From Arthrobacter terricola (lineage in GTDB: Bacteria; Actinomycetota; Actinomycetes; Actinomycetales; Micrococcaceae), in NCBI RefSeq assembly GCF_004354015.1, contig NZ_SMRU01000023.1:1-64000 (forward strand): 64,000 nt of DNA, written 5' to 3'. Made by a program: the position numbers and the translations under genes. The notes beneath the pieces are model-generated. The model did no database searches and was not told the DNA's origin. It was given only the letters and a program-made list of their open reading frames with translations. Position 1 is the first letter of the stretch. The number at the start of each line of letters is the position of its first letter. Shown piece by piece: positions 1-8,647 of the stretch.

Positions 1-244
1 GGTCCTGATCATGCAGCCCGGCAATCCCTGCGGACTCGTACCGGCTGCGCCACCCTATGACCGTCGTCCGTGTCGCCCCGACACGCTCGGCGATCACGGT
101 GTTCGACAGCCCCTCCGCGGCCAGCAGCACGATCCGCGCCCGCTGGGCGAGTCCCGCCCGTCCCGCCGAGGACCTGGACAGACGATTCAACGCCTCAAAA
201 TCACCATCACGAAGACCCAGGGCAGCAGCAGGACGATTGGCCAT
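1..244 (-). CDS. IS630-family transposase, N-terminal part (runs off window)
   Basis: Reading the minus strand from an ATG at 244 gives 81 residues with no stop before the window edge. Residues about 35-70 form a helix-turn-helix (QRARIVLLAAEGLSN, then VIAERVGATRTTVIGW) followed by the RYESAGIAGLHD segment typical of the N-terminus of IS630/Tc1-type and related winged-helix transposases. The catalytic DDE domain would lie outside the window, so activity cannot be judged. It marks the left edge of an accessory region that also holds a toxin-antitoxin pair and a serine recombinase. Confidence 0.8.
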   Translation of the reverse strand, partial: MANRPAAALGLRDGDFEALNRLSRSSAGRAGLAQRARIVLLAAEGLSNTVIAERVGATRTTVIGWRSRYESAGIAGLHDQD

Positions 245-417
245 AACCAATCCTCCCAAACACCCAAACGTCTAGCTATTAACGACACGCGACACTAGGC
301 CAGTACGGTCCTCGCACTCCGCGTGGACCGTACCGTTGTAACGGAACAGGATTGCGATTAGTCGACCCCGTTGAGGGTGGAACATCAACCGCCACGTCGA
401 GGCATAGGCTAACGAGA

Positions 418-955
418 ATGGAAGAAGACGCAGAAGTGCAGGGGCACCGCCTCTGGGTCGGCATGACCTCTGAGGGGGAAGCTGCTGTAGGGCGGATAGC
501 CATCTGGGCCGCGTCCGTGGAAGACAACCTCGTGGAACTGTGTGTGTCACTGATTAACCACCTCGATCGTGAGGTTGGCTATGCCGTGGTTGCAAACATG
601 AATGCGTCATCGATGATCCAGCTTGCAAGGCAACTGTCGGCTGACTCAGATGCGGTCAGGGACGGGGACAGGGCGGAGGTCCAGGCAATGCTCACGGAAG
701 CGAAAGCAGCCCTAGAGCAACGCAATAAGATCCTCCACGCAAGCGTGGGCGAACTCATACTTGAGGGCAAAACGGCCTTCCGTCACCGGAGAAAAAAGGG
801 GGTCCGTAGCGTCCGGGCAGCAGCCGCGGTGGGAGACCACCTTGCGTGGAGTGGAAGAGCTTGACGAGATCGGCGCACGTCTTTTCAGGGTGTCGGAAGA
901 CCTCTGGGGATACGTAAACCTGCCACCGGAAGAATTTCTGTCTGACCTCCCCTGA
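418..955 (+). pseudogene. Hypothetical protein split by a frameshift at an A6G5 tract
   Basis: An ATG at 418 opens a frame that encodes a helical protein (EDNLVELCVSLINHLDREVG ... AALEQRNKILHASVGELI) and stops at 864. From about 800 the +1 frame carries a sensible continuation (GVEELDEIGARLFRVSEDLW to DLP, stop at 955). The switch falls on six A followed by five G at 792-802; removal of one base would restore a single protein of about 178 residues. The protein resembles small actinobacterial proteins of unknown function. A real mutation, a sequencing indel at the homopolymer, or frameshifting are all possible; mutation or error is the simplest reading. Confidence 0.55.
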
Positions 956-1099
956 ACCTGAGCTGTCCCCCGATTAGTCATGGCCTTACGTAATAGGGTC
1001 CGCTAAACGCGCCATCCTGTTGCGTTACTACTCAGACCCCAGCCCCGTCGATCGAATCGCGCTCTACCACCCACGCGTGTTACATGAAACAATGGGGGT

Positions 1100-1306
1100 A
1101 TGAGTGTGAAGGATCGAGTCAGTGAGCACAGGCGCCGGATGCGTGAAGCAGGCTTCCGGCCGATTCAGGTGTGGGTCCCGGACACCCGCTCCAAGTCCTT
1201 CGCTGAGGAGGCGAAGCGGCAGAGCGCCATTGTGGCGGAGTCCGACCGACACGAGGACATTCACGAGTGGATCAACGCGGTTTCCGTGTCCTGGGATGAG
1301 GAGTGA
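1100..1306 (+). CDS. MazE-like antitoxin (DUF3018 type)
   Basis: The 68-residue product begins MSVKDRVSEHRRRMREAGFR and carries the segment RPIQVWVPDTRS, which is characteristic of the DUF3018 antitoxin family that pairs with MazF/PemK toxins. The basic N-terminal half would bind DNA and the acidic C-terminal tail (DRHEDIHEWINAVSVSWDEE) would cover the toxin. The stop codon overlaps the toxin start by 4 bases (GTGA), as expected for a translationally coupled toxin-antitoxin operon in which the complex represses its own promoter. Family assignment is from motif recognition. Confidence 0.82.
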   Translation: MSVKDRVSEHRRRMREAGFRPIQVWVPDTRSKSFAEEAKRQSAIVAESDRHEDIHEWINAVSVSWDEE

Positions 1307-1623
1307 GGGGCGAAATCTGGACGGTGGCCGGCGGCAGATACGCCTCCAAACCCCGCCCGGCGCTGGTCATCCAGGATGACCGGTTCGATGACGTGGGCTC
1401 CGTGACGGTAATCCCTCTGACCTCCACCCTGAAAGATGCACCGCTGCTGCGGATCCCGGTGGAGCCTTCCCAGCGGACGGGTCTGACGGTTAAGAGCCAG
1501 ATCATGATCGACAAGATGACCACCGTGCCCCGCGCCAACGCCCACAAGCGGGTGGGGCACCTGACGGCAACGGAACTCGTCGCGGTGGAGCGGGCACTGC
1601 TGGTCTTCCTCGGAATCGCATAG
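1303..1623 (+). CDS. MazF/PemK-type endoribonuclease toxin
   Basis: The 106-residue protein starts at a GTG that overlaps the antitoxin stop. It has the PemK/MazF fold landmarks in order: RGEIW at residues 2-6, RPALVIQDD near 18-26, the strand VTVIPLTST near 34-42, and IMIDKMTTV near 67-75, with a C-terminal helix (TATELVAVERALLVFLGIA). Length matches the family (100-120). MazF toxins cleave mRNA at short sequence sites and stall growth until the antitoxin is replaced. The pair probably stabilises the surrounding accessory DNA; the cleavage site cannot be predicted. Confidence 0.9.
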   Translation: MRGEIWTVAGGRYASKPRPALVIQDDRFDDVGSVTVIPLTSTLKDAPLLRIPVEPSQRTGLTVKSQIMIDKMTTVPRANAHKRVGHLTATELVAVERALLVFLGIA

Positions 1624-1833
1624 GCGGCGGAATACCCAGAAGGCCATGAGGGGAAACCTGTCTGATGCTTGCCATTTTTGCATGTCCTTCTGAAGCCCGG
1701 AGGAAGGAATCACTGTGTTGCGAATGGCAGGATTGCGGCGAAGTGAGCTTGTTGTCGTGTCCGTCGTTCGGCCCCTGTGCTGAGCTTAGGAAACTTGCTT
1801 CCATTGCCGGCTTATCCGTCTTAGATTGAGGCC

Positions 1834-2076
1834 ATGAACGAGCGCCGCCCCCGATTGTCTTCCGTCCTCCGATTCAACATAATTGGAGCCATCGGGATCG
1901 TCCTGGTCATTCTCCTCGGCGGCTTGATATACACACTTTCCGGCTGGTCTCAATGGGTCAGCTACGGCATTCCATCGATCGCTCTAATCCTCGTAATGCT
2001 GGCCATCACTCCTGCTCTCCGCCGCTCTATCAGCAGCCAGCAGAACGAACGGCAGCAAGGAACCATTGATTCTTGA
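1834..2076 (+). CDS. Small two-helix membrane protein, unknown
   Basis: An 80-residue product has a short basic N-terminus (MNERRPRLSS), a first membrane helix at about 14-35 (NIIGAIGIVLVILLGGLIYT) and a second at about 42-62 (YGIPSIALILVMLAITPAL), then a polar tail. The start ATG follows GATTGAGGCC, a modest ribosome site. No family recognised. It stands alone between the toxin operon and a convergent glycine-rich gene. Confidence 0.55.
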   Translation: MNERRPRLSSVLRFNIIGAIGIVLVILLGGLIYTLSGWSQWVSYGIPSIALILVMLAITPALRRSISSQQNERQQGTIDS

Positions 2077-2102
2077 CTTGCACCTTGGTTAAAACAACTG
2101 GT

Positions 2103-2387
2103 TTAGGCGTATTCAGGATTACCGCAATAGATCAGACCGGAGAGAAACCCACCTCCGAGTCCGTTGAAGGCGCCGCCGATCGCGCCCATGGTTCCTCCGA
2201 GGAGCGCTCCAGCTCCGCCCGTAAAGATTTCCAACCCAAATAGGAACCCCCCTGCGGCACCAACTATCCCTCCACTGATCGCGCCGATTGCTGCCTCGAG
2301 GATGACTCCAGCAACAACGCCCGATTGGCGGTAATGCCCGCGCAGCCGGGCGCATGGCGCCAGCGACCGGCTGATCATTGTTGGCAA
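2103..2387 (-). CDS. Glycine-zipper small membrane protein, unknown
   Basis: The 94-residue frame has an unremarkable basic N-terminus followed from about residue 24 by a continuous hydrophobic, glycine-rich stretch with repeated GxxxG and GG spacing (AIGAISGGIVGAAGGFLFG, then GAGALLGGTMGAIGGAFNG). Such glycine zippers occur in pore-forming or membrane-packing peptides, including some class II bacteriocins and outer or inner membrane lipoproteins. No leader with a processing site and no transport or immunity genes are nearby, so a bacteriocin role is not supported. The N-terminal 20 residues overlap what looks like a relic on the other strand and may not be translated. Confidence 0.45.
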   Translation of the reverse strand: MPTMISRSLAPCARLRGHYRQSGVVAGVILEAAIGAISGGIVGAAGGFLFGLEIFTGGAGALLGGTMGAIGGAFNGLGGGFLSGLIYCGNPEYA

Positions 2388-2740
2388 TGAACGCGAACGG
2401 CCGTATATCCGCCTGACGCTGTCCGAGGAAAGGTATGTCGCCTAAAAGGACGGGCCTGCCAAGGTCGTCGCGCTGCGGGACAGGACCCCGCGCTTGAATT
2501 CGTCGCGGGCGGCCGCCTGCCTGTCACAGGTGCCGGCTGCATCAGAGTCGAGGTCGCTGCTCGACAGCCGCCCGGCCTGGACCGGATACCGTGCATCCCG
2601 AACGGCCGTTGACGAAATGTCGCATCACGCGGACGGTGTCATCGTGCAGGGGCTGCCAATGCGCCATTGTTCAACACGGGTCCCTGATAACGGCTCTTAT
2701 CCGGGCATGAGACAGGCGTGCTGTCGCGTGAGACGCTGAG
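2388..2740. other. Intergenic region with a short coding relic
   Basis: On the plus strand, about 2367-2445, a frame reads IIVGNERERPYIRLTLSEER and stops; it looks like the C-terminal end of a lost protein. It overlaps the N-terminus of the glycine-rich gene on the opposite strand. The remainder up to 2740 shows no convincing frame, terminator or repeat. Confidence 0.3.
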
Positions 2741-3595
2741 GTGATGGGGACCGAATTCTTGGACCTTTGGGAGGACTGGTGCGCCGTCACGGGCACGTCT
2801 CCCGGGTGCCGCGACGACGCGGTGCTGACGCGTTTCGCCCGTCAGGCCGGAGCGTCACGGCGCCTTGTCCATGCCTTGGAACCACACGTCACCGACCGGG
2901 GCCACCGGGAAACAGCGTGGCCCCGCGGGCATGATGACCCCGGCGCGCTCCGGCGGCTGCTCCACCGCGGCTCGGTGCTTGATGGCGACCCCGGAACCTT
3001 CTGGATCGACCGACTCAGGGTCCGGAGGATGCTGTTCGCCGCGACCCTCCTCGCACCGGTTTCCATGGGCGGCCTGGGCCTCACGCGCGGCCAGGCGCTC
3101 GGCCTGACGCCAGCAGGGTGCCAGGAGATGCGCGCCCTGCTCGGGACCGCCGTCCAGGAATCATCCTGTCCCGCATGCGCCGCGTGGTCCTGGCTCGAGG
3201 TGCTCGGCACTAACGCGGGCTGGTCCGCCGCCATGGTCCGGTCACTCGCGAAGCGACCCGGCGGCGCCGCCGGGAAACACGCGCTGCACCGTCATGAACG
3301 CAATGACCCGGATACCGGCTGGGGCGACTGGGAGGACTGCCCGAACCTCCTGCCGGGCATCGACCGCTGGGGATACCTCAACAGATACGGCTCGATGCAC
3401 CGGTCCTCCCTGTCCCGCGTGATCGCCGTGATGGCCCTGCTTCTGGAGGCTCCCGTCCGGCAACCTTTGCAGACACTGCCCGCGTTGGAGCCACCCGCCA
3501 TCAGGCATGTGACCGCCGAAGAGGAGGCCGCTATTCTTGCCCGGGCCGACGAGCTCAACGCCCGGGTGGCGGCGCTCCTCGCCGAATTCGAATGA
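2741..3595 (+). CDS. Hypothetical protein, 284 residues
   Basis: A long open frame with codon-position bias typical of high-G+C coding DNA starts at GTG 2741 (or ATG 2744). The product is soluble, with helical segments, a CPACAAW pair of cysteines near residue 146 that could bind metal or be redox active, and a charged helical C-terminus rich in alanine and glutamate (EEEAAILARADELNARVAAL). No known domain is recognised. Its position between a toxin-antitoxin pair and a serine recombinase suggests accessory DNA. Confidence 0.6.
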   Translation: MMGTEFLDLWEDWCAVTGTSPGCRDDAVLTRFARQAGASRRLVHALEPHVTDRGHRETAWPRGHDDPGALRRLLHRGSVLDGDPGTFWIDRLRVRRMLFAATLLAPVSMGGLGLTRGQALGLTPAGCQEMRALLGTAVQESSCPACAAWSWLEVLGTNAGWSAAMVRSLAKRPGGAAGKHALHRHERNDPDTGWGDWEDCPNLLPGIDRWGYLNRYGSMHRSSLSRVIAVMALLLEAPVRQPLQTLPALEPPAIRHVTAEEEAAILARADELNARVAALLAEFE

Positions 3596-3771
3596 CCAGC
3601 CACCCGGGTTTGACGGGCCCGACGGGCCGTGTAACCGCCCCAATTTGGCGGGCCAATGCAGCCAAATGCCATGTTCAAGCCAAGCATTGAGCTGAGGTTC
3701 AACCCAATGACCATGGCGGGTCGCGTGTGCTTCTGCGTATCTTCGTCGGCGCATCTTGTTACGCTCCGACC

Positions 3772-4506
3772 ATGACATTCGAACTCCAGGCCGCGGCCGA
3801 CCGCTTGACCGAGGTGTGCCGCACCATCTTCGGAGAGCCCTCCACATGGATCGAAGCAGACGGCTACCCGGACAGCCTTGCCCTGTGCATCATCGATTCC
3901 ATCTTTTCCACGGGATCGCACTACACGAGCGTTTCCCATGTTGTCACTGCATACCGCAGCTACAGGAGAGCCCAAGGCGGCGACCCGGATACTGATGGCA
4001 CCGCAGAGCTCCTCGCCACCTTTGGCGAGGTCGGCGGCAGCACAGCATGGGCTGAACTCGTCGTCGACAACCACAAGCCGGCACACTCCAAACCCGGCGC
4101 GCTCCTGAAAGCGGAGGTCATCTACCGGGCAGCCGCCGTGCTCGATGATTCAGGCGTCCCGACCGTTGCGGCGCTCCATCAGCTGCACCAGGCGGATGAA
4201 GACCTCACGGACGTGAAGGAAGCCTGGCTGAGGCTCCCGAGTCAGGGATCGGGGGTCACGTTCAACTACCTGCTGATCCTGGCAGGCTTGCCGTCGGTGA
4301 AGCCCGACCGCATGGTGATCCGCTTCATCGAGGAATATGCGGGCCTCACAACAGCCCTCACGCCCGCCCAGACAACCATGTTGATTACCGAGGTAGCAAA
4401 GCTCTATCCGGCTGATGCGCGACGACTGGACCACGTCATATGGCGCTACGCCTCAGGGCGGGAGTTCCGCCGGGCTGAGCCGATCGGCGTCGGCACGGTT
4501 GATTGA
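3772..4506 (+). CDS. Hypothetical protein with a helix-hairpin-helix-like C-terminal half
   Basis: The ATG at 3772 is preferred over an upstream in-frame start because homologous-looking sequence begins there (MTFELQAAADRLTEVCRTIF). The 244-residue product contains YPDSLALCIIDSIFSTGSHY near residue 30 and VTFNYLLILAGLPSVKPDRM near residue 163. The second segment resembles the hairpin of endonuclease III-type HhH-GPD proteins (LPGVKPD), but the catalytic Lys/Asp arrangement and iron-sulfur cysteines of true DNA glycosylases are not evident. Proteins of this shape are common in actinobacterial accessory regions; the function is unknown. Confidence 0.65.
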   Translation: MTFELQAAADRLTEVCRTIFGEPSTWIEADGYPDSLALCIIDSIFSTGSHYTSVSHVVTAYRSYRRAQGGDPDTDGTAELLATFGEVGGSTAWAELVVDNHKPAHSKPGALLKAEVIYRAAAVLDDSGVPTVAALHQLHQADEDLTDVKEAWLRLPSQGSGVTFNYLLILAGLPSVKPDRMVIRFIEEYAGLTTALTPAQTTMLITEVAKLYPADARRLDHVIWRYASGREFRRAEPIGVGTVD

Positions 4507-4679
4507 GCGGTAAAACACGGGCTCATTGATGATGCCGGGGTCCCTATGAATTCCAGTGGTCCCGGCCCGTGCGACGACACCATGGCACAACCGGGGCGGG
4601 ACCTCCTGGGCCCGATTGCGCATCACCGGTTCTGACAGCCTCCGGTGTCCCGGGCATCATGAAGACATGCGCAGCGGAG

Positions 4680-5003
4680 TCATGCCGTCGCACCTCGCAG
4701 AATCGAAATGATCAGATCCCGGCGCTCGGGACTGATCGGCGGCGCTGCAGCGGCGGCCTTCCTGGCGGCTGCCTGAAGCTCGGCGTACGCACGCTCCGCT
4801 GCCGACGCTTGCCGCATCGTGTCCAGGTCGGCGAGCGTGACCATGTACTTGTGCCCGGTGATCTCATAGGGCAGCCCGCCGGACCTGACCCGACGGCGGA
4901 GGGTGTCGATTGATCCGTAGCGGCGCTCTCCGTTTTCGGTGCGGATTTCAGAGGCGCGGGCCAGATCCAGTTTGGTTGAAGGCTTCAGGATGGTAGAAGT
5001 CAC
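4680..5003 (-). CDS. Small DNA-binding protein, possible recombination directionality factor
   Basis: The 107-residue product contains a winged-helix-like segment (RRYGSIDTLRRRVRSGGLPY, then EITGHKYMVTLADLDTMRQA) resembling excisionase or MerR-type helix-turn-helix proteins in which a short wing is followed by a line that reads like a substrate-binding strand. An alanine-rich helix ends the protein. It lies 200 bases downstream of, and in the same direction as, the large serine recombinase, an arrangement in which a companion directionality factor is often found. That role is inferred from position and fold only. Confidence 0.6.
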   Translation of the reverse strand: MTSTILKPSTKLDLARASEIRTENGERRYGSIDTLRRRVRSGGLPYEITGHKYMVTLADLDTMRQASAAERAYAELQAAARKAAAAAPPISPERRDLIISILRGATA

Positions 5004-5206
5004 GGCGACGTCCTCAAACTATTGCGCAGCACACCTTGTCCGTGGCTCCGGCTTGCACCACGGTCTCCTGACACCCGGGTCAGGTCGAGCCGGCCACCCC
5101 AGTAAGAGGCCACCTCACGTGTACGGATGAGATATGGCCACTCTATACCAGTCATCTATCAATGCCTAGTCGAATCATCATTGATTCGCGTAGGCGGGAG
5201 GGGAGG

Positions 5207-6748
5207 CTATTGCCAGCCGGGCTGCACCCTGTCGTAATCGATGGCTCTGCGCCCCTTCCATCCCTCCCGCATGGGACCGATGCGCGGGGTCATCAGCGCA
5301 CGGATGATTCTCCTTTTGCTGGCGAGCTCGAGCCGCTCCCACGCCGCTCGCACATCCTCGGCTTTCGCGAGATCCAGCACGAGCGGATCAGTCGCGGTCA
5401 GGTGCTCCAGGCGCTTCTGCGCAGCAACGATGAGCGGTCGTATCCGATCTTCCTGGTCGAACAGCAGGTCCAGGCGCTTGCGTGCTGCAGCCTGTTTCCG
5501 CACGGCTTCCAGGTACTCACGATGCTCTTCGATCTCATCGAGCAGGGCCTGGCGTTCTGCATCCACGCCTTCACCCTGCCGGCCGACACGGGCGAGGAAG
5601 TCCGGCCGTTTCACACGTTCCAGGACCATCTCCACCACCACCAGGTCAAGATGTTCCTCCTTCATGGCCACATGGGACCCGCTCAGGCCGGGCGCCCCCT
5701 TGCAGACGTAGATGGCGTAGTGCCGGCGAGGCAGCGGATTGCCGTCGTCGTCGAATGTCTGGCTTCCTTTGTTCTGCTTGCCGGGAATCACGCCGCCGCC
5801 GCAGACCCCGCAGACGGCGATTCCTGTCAGCAGATGCCTCGCCGGCCAGTCATTTGCCTTCTTTCCGCCCCTTGCGTTCAGGAGCGGCATCAGGCGGTTC
5901 TCCCATGTATCAGCGTCCAGCAACGCAGGCCAGACAGCGTCGGAGACGATCTCCCCGTGATATTGCCTCTTCCCGGCGTACGCCGGGGTGGTCAGCATCT
6001 GCCTCACCGCCGGGGGAGTCCACCCGAGGTGTTGCCGCTGGGCCTTGTAGGACGCCCGTCTTGGTGGAATTCCGCGTTCATTGAACAGTTTTGCGATCGA
6101 ATACAACGTCTCACCCGCGAGAACCCGTTCGGCAGCCTCTTTCACGACCTTCGCCTGGTCCGGATCAGGTTCGACCCGGAGCAGCTCGCGCGTGGTTTCG
6201 TGATAGACCCGCCGGTAACCGTAAAGATTCTTTCCGTGCGGCCTGCCTTTTTCGGCCGCTGCCCGGACGTCGCGCTTGACGCGGGTGGACGTCTTGGCAG
6301 ACTCATATTCCGAGTCCACTGCATCCTCGAGCAAGGAACGCCGGTCACGGGGGTTGCCCGGGTCGTAGTCCCGGCCATGCGTGGTGACGAAGATGCGGAT
6401 GGCGCGCTCCTCGCACAGCTCGATCAGCGTCAGCCATTCACCGACCCGGCGCGATCCCCGGCTCGACTCCCACAGCACCAGGATCGTCGCCTCAAACCGG
6501 CCGGCCTTCAGGTCGGAGATCAGCCGGTCGAAATCCTCGCGGTCGCGCTTCGCATACCGGCTGGCACTGCGATCGTCGTCCCGGTAAGCCTTCGGGTGAA
6601 GCTGCCATCCCTGGTTCTGCACAGCCTTGGCATTATCGTCGTGTTGCTGATCCGGGGACTTGCCCGTGCTGTAACGATCCTTTGAAACCCGCAGGTATTC
6701 ACGGGCAACGACGTCCGCCGTGCCGGGACGCTTCCTGGGTTTCTCCAT
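5207..6748 (-). CDS. Large serine recombinase (site-specific integrase)
   Basis: A 513-residue protein starting at the ATG of MEKPRKRPG. The N-terminal resolvase domain has the catalytic serine at about residue 22 (EYLRVSKDR), the conserved arginines and LVLWESSRGSRR near 90-101. A recombinase domain follows (GKNLYGYRR near 173-180, LFNERGIPP near 221), then a zinc-ribbon region with Cys313, Cys316 and Cys349; the usual fourth cysteine appears to be replaced, possibly by the His of GSHVAM. A coiled coil is visible at about 380-440. Such enzymes integrate phages and mobile elements between short attachment sites. The upstream 6749-7025 segment is a likely place for an attachment site, but no partner repeat was identified. 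Confidence 0.9.
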   Translation of the reverse strand: MEKPRKRPGTADVVAREYLRVSKDRYSTGKSPDQQHDDNAKAVQNQGWQLHPKAYRDDDRSASRYAKRDREDFDRLISDLKAGRFEATILVLWESSRGSRRVGEWLTLIELCEERAIRIFVTTHGRDYDPGNPRDRRSLLEDAVDSEYESAKTSTRVKRDVRAAAEKGRPHGKNLYGYRRVYHETTRELLRVEPDPDQAKVVKEAAERVLAGETLYSIAKLFNERGIPPRRASYKAQRQHLGWTPPAVRQMLTTPAYAGKRQYHGEIVSDAVWPALLDADTWENRLMPLLNARGGKKANDWPARHLLTGIAVCGVCGGGVIPGKQNKGSQTFDDDGNPLPRRHYAIYVCKGAPGLSGSHVAMKEEHLDLVVVEMVLERVKRPDFLARVGRQGEGVDAERQALLDEIEEHREYLEAVRKQAAARKRLDLLFDQEDRIRPLIVAAQKRLEHLTATDPLVLDLAKAEDVRAAWERLELASKRRIIRALMTPRIGPMREGWKGRRAIDYDRVQPGWQ

Positions 6749-7025
6749 CGTTGACACACCCCCCTCTGTAACTATATCTGCCAGCAAGTTTGGATTGTTG
6801 CAGCAGTCGGGATCAGACACGACCTGTTGTTTCCGCCAACCGGACTCAAAAATCGGCCACCCGCTTCCACCAACGAGAGTTGGAATCCAGCCCATGATTC
6901 CTGAAAGGGAGTTTCGCCGGCCCCCATCCGAAGAGCCGGTCTCGCGCGTCACTGCGGTCGTTCAGCGAATTCACAGTTTCGCATCGACTTACGCTGCGTG
7001 GCCGTGGGGCTGGAGTGCGCCTACG

Positions 7026-7265
7026 ATGAAATCCGTGAGTGAAGGATCAGAATCGTCGCGCCGCCGCTTCCTGACGATGGAGCAGGTATCGGAAGAGCTC
7101 AATGTCGGGCTCCCGCAGATCCGGGCCCTGCTGAAGAGCGGGGAGTTGCGGGGTATCCAGGTCGGCGGCCGCGGCATCTGGAGGATCGGCGTGCAGGACG
7201 TCGAGGATTTCATCGAGGGCGCCTACCGGAAGACTGCCGAACGCATCGCGGCCGGCGACGTCTGA
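7026..7265 (+). CDS. Helix-turn-helix protein of the BldC/excisionase type
   Basis: The start at 7026 gives a 79-residue protein. Residues about 15-70 match the MerR-like DNA-binding family common in actinobacteria: FLTMEQVSEELNV, QIRALLKSGELRGIQVGGRG, then WRIGVQDVEDFIEGAYRKTA. These proteins act as small transcription factors and are often conserved outside mobile DNA. It is divergent from the recombinase gene, so it could mark the chromosomal flank of the integrated element. Assignment is by motif recognition. Confidence 0.8.
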   Translation: MKSVSEGSESSRRRFLTMEQVSEELNVGLPQIRALLKSGELRGIQVGGRGIWRIGVQDVEDFIEGAYRKTAERIAAGDV

Positions 7266-7373
7266 TGTGGTGTTCTGCCCGGTTGTCCGTCGATGAGGCT
7301 CTGCGACCAACCGACAACCGGGAAGGGCCCGGATGGGCGCAGCGGCTTCTTGCCTTTCGGGAATGACGGTGCG

Positions 7374-7544
7374 ATGGACTGGCCGGACGAACTCGATGAC
7401 GGCAGTATGGAGATCGTCCGCACTGCGTTGGAGGCCGCTGACGCCGCTTACTTGGAGGCTTCGTTCGACATCAAGCCCGGCACCTCGACCATGATCATCC
7501 CGGACCCGTTGGAGGACGTGGCCCGGATCCCGGTGGCGAGATAA
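7374..7544 (+). CDS. Short acidic hypothetical protein
   Basis: The 56-residue frame starting MDWPDELDDGSMEIVRTALE is acidic, and its codon usage looks coding. It has no recognised domain and no strong ribosome site (GGGAATGACGGTGCG precedes the ATG). An upstream in-frame start would add 27 residues. It may be a genuine small gene or the remnant of a larger one. Confidence 0.35.
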   Translation: MDWPDELDDGSMEIVRTALEAADAAYLEASFDIKPGTSTMIIPDPLEDVARIPVAR

Positions 7545-7910
7545 CTGCAGGAGATTGTCTTCACTCCAATGACCGACGGGTATACAGGTGGCTGCCACTC
7601 GTGCGAAAGCTGGTTCCTTGGTGTTGGCTCCAAGCAGGAACCTGGCTGCCTTTGGGGAGGACACGGGATGGATGCTGGTGTACCGCCACAGGCGGCTCCG
7701 CTGACCTTGCGGCTGGGGGCCATGCGGGCTGGGCAGGACAGGATGTCCTTCGGGTCCCTGGCAGATGGACATAACGGTTCGACGGTTGATCTGCGCCTGC
7801 ACTGGAACCGTGCCGCGACCCGGCACGACCCGGACCGGCTACACCCTTGGCTTCCACGCCGCCGAGGTGCTTGAAGGAGCGCCGGTGACTGTCCGACCGT
7901 CAGGGCACCG
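7545..7910. other. Intergenic region without a supported gene
   Basis: Frames in this 366-base stretch are open by composition but lack conserved-looking sequence. A purine-rich GAAGGAG at about 7874-7880 lies more than 30 bases upstream of the next start and is not convincingly its ribosome site. No hairpin terminator or repeat was seen. Confidence 0.3.
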
Positions 7911-8564
7911 ATGACGGACAGCGACGAGGCAGACGCGGCTCGGCGGTGGGCTGCGGCAGAACGGGCGGCAGCGGGCTTGCCGCCGGAAACCGGGCCAGCA
8001 CCCGGCCGGGGGCAGGCCTGGGTGCTGACCGCTGTCGTGGTCCTGGCGGCCGGGGTGTTCGCGGGTTTCGTCGCCTTCGTTCTCCTATTACCCCAATCCT
8101 TGTTTGGGGGTGCCGTCGCGGTGCCCGGTTGGCTTCAGACAACGGGCCTCATCATTGAGTGGGCCGGGATCCTCCTTGGCATCTTCGTCTGGGTCAGGGC
8201 CGGCCGAACGGGAGAGCGGCCCATCAGCATGAACCTGGTCGTGGCTCAGTTGTCCTTCACGCAGAAGCGGCGCGTCGCGAACCAGATCAAGGGCCGGGAA
8301 CCCGCCCATCCCGAGGAGATGAGGGTGGTGATCGCTGCCGCACGGCAGGCTGTCGCCGTTCAACGGTTCTCGCTGCGTCTGCTGCTTGCATACGTCCTGT
8401 TCGCCCTGGGAAACCTGATGTGGACGGACTGGGTCCTCGCAAGGATCCTGTACGCCATTGCTTTGGCTGTTTTCGTCGTCGCGGTTCCCCTCTCTCTTAA
8501 GAAACTGCGACGGGTCGAGGACTTCCTTCAAAACACGGTTCCCGACGCGCCGCCGGCACCTTGA
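7911..8564 (+). CDS. Membrane protein with four predicted helices, unknown
   Basis: The 217-residue product has a polar N-terminus, two helices at about 36-60 (WVLTAVVVLAAGVFAGFVAF) and 72-92 (LIIEWAGILLGIFVWV), a basic cytoplasmic loop (QLSFTQKRRVANQIKGRE) at about 112-130, and two further helices at about 157-175 and 178-196. The tail is short and proline-rich. No family recognised. It is followed by a convergent small gene. Confidence 0.65.
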   Translation: MTDSDEADAARRWAAAERAAAGLPPETGPAPGRGQAWVLTAVVVLAAGVFAGFVAFVLLLPQSLFGGAVAVPGWLQTTGLIIEWAGILLGIFVWVRAGRTGERPISMNLVVAQLSFTQKRRVANQIKGREPAHPEEMRVVIAAARQAVAVQRFSLRLLLAYVLFALGNLMWTDWVLARILYAIALAVFVVAVPLSLKKLRRVEDFLQNTVPDAPPAP

Positions 8565-8647
8565 AACCAACCGTGTTTGTCAGTTGGAAACTGCCCGGCC
8601 TCCAGGAACAGCGAGGGCCCCTCCTTGTTGGACGATGCCCCGGACTG

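Noticed and set aside
270..280. GTCTAGCTATT shared with 51078-51088
   Set aside because: An 11-base match in A+T-leaning promoter-like sequence, not extended by any further repeat, so it is likely chance.
792..802. Programmed ribosomal frameshifting
   Set aside because: No downstream hairpin or shifty-codon context was evident, and the gene family is not known to need it; indel or error is simpler.
2103..2387. Calling the glycine-rich gene a bacteriocin
   Set aside because: No double-glycine leader, ABC exporter or immunity gene is nearby.
5162..6685. Plus-strand open frame of 507 residues
   Set aside because: It mirrors the serine recombinase gene and shows no recognisable domain.
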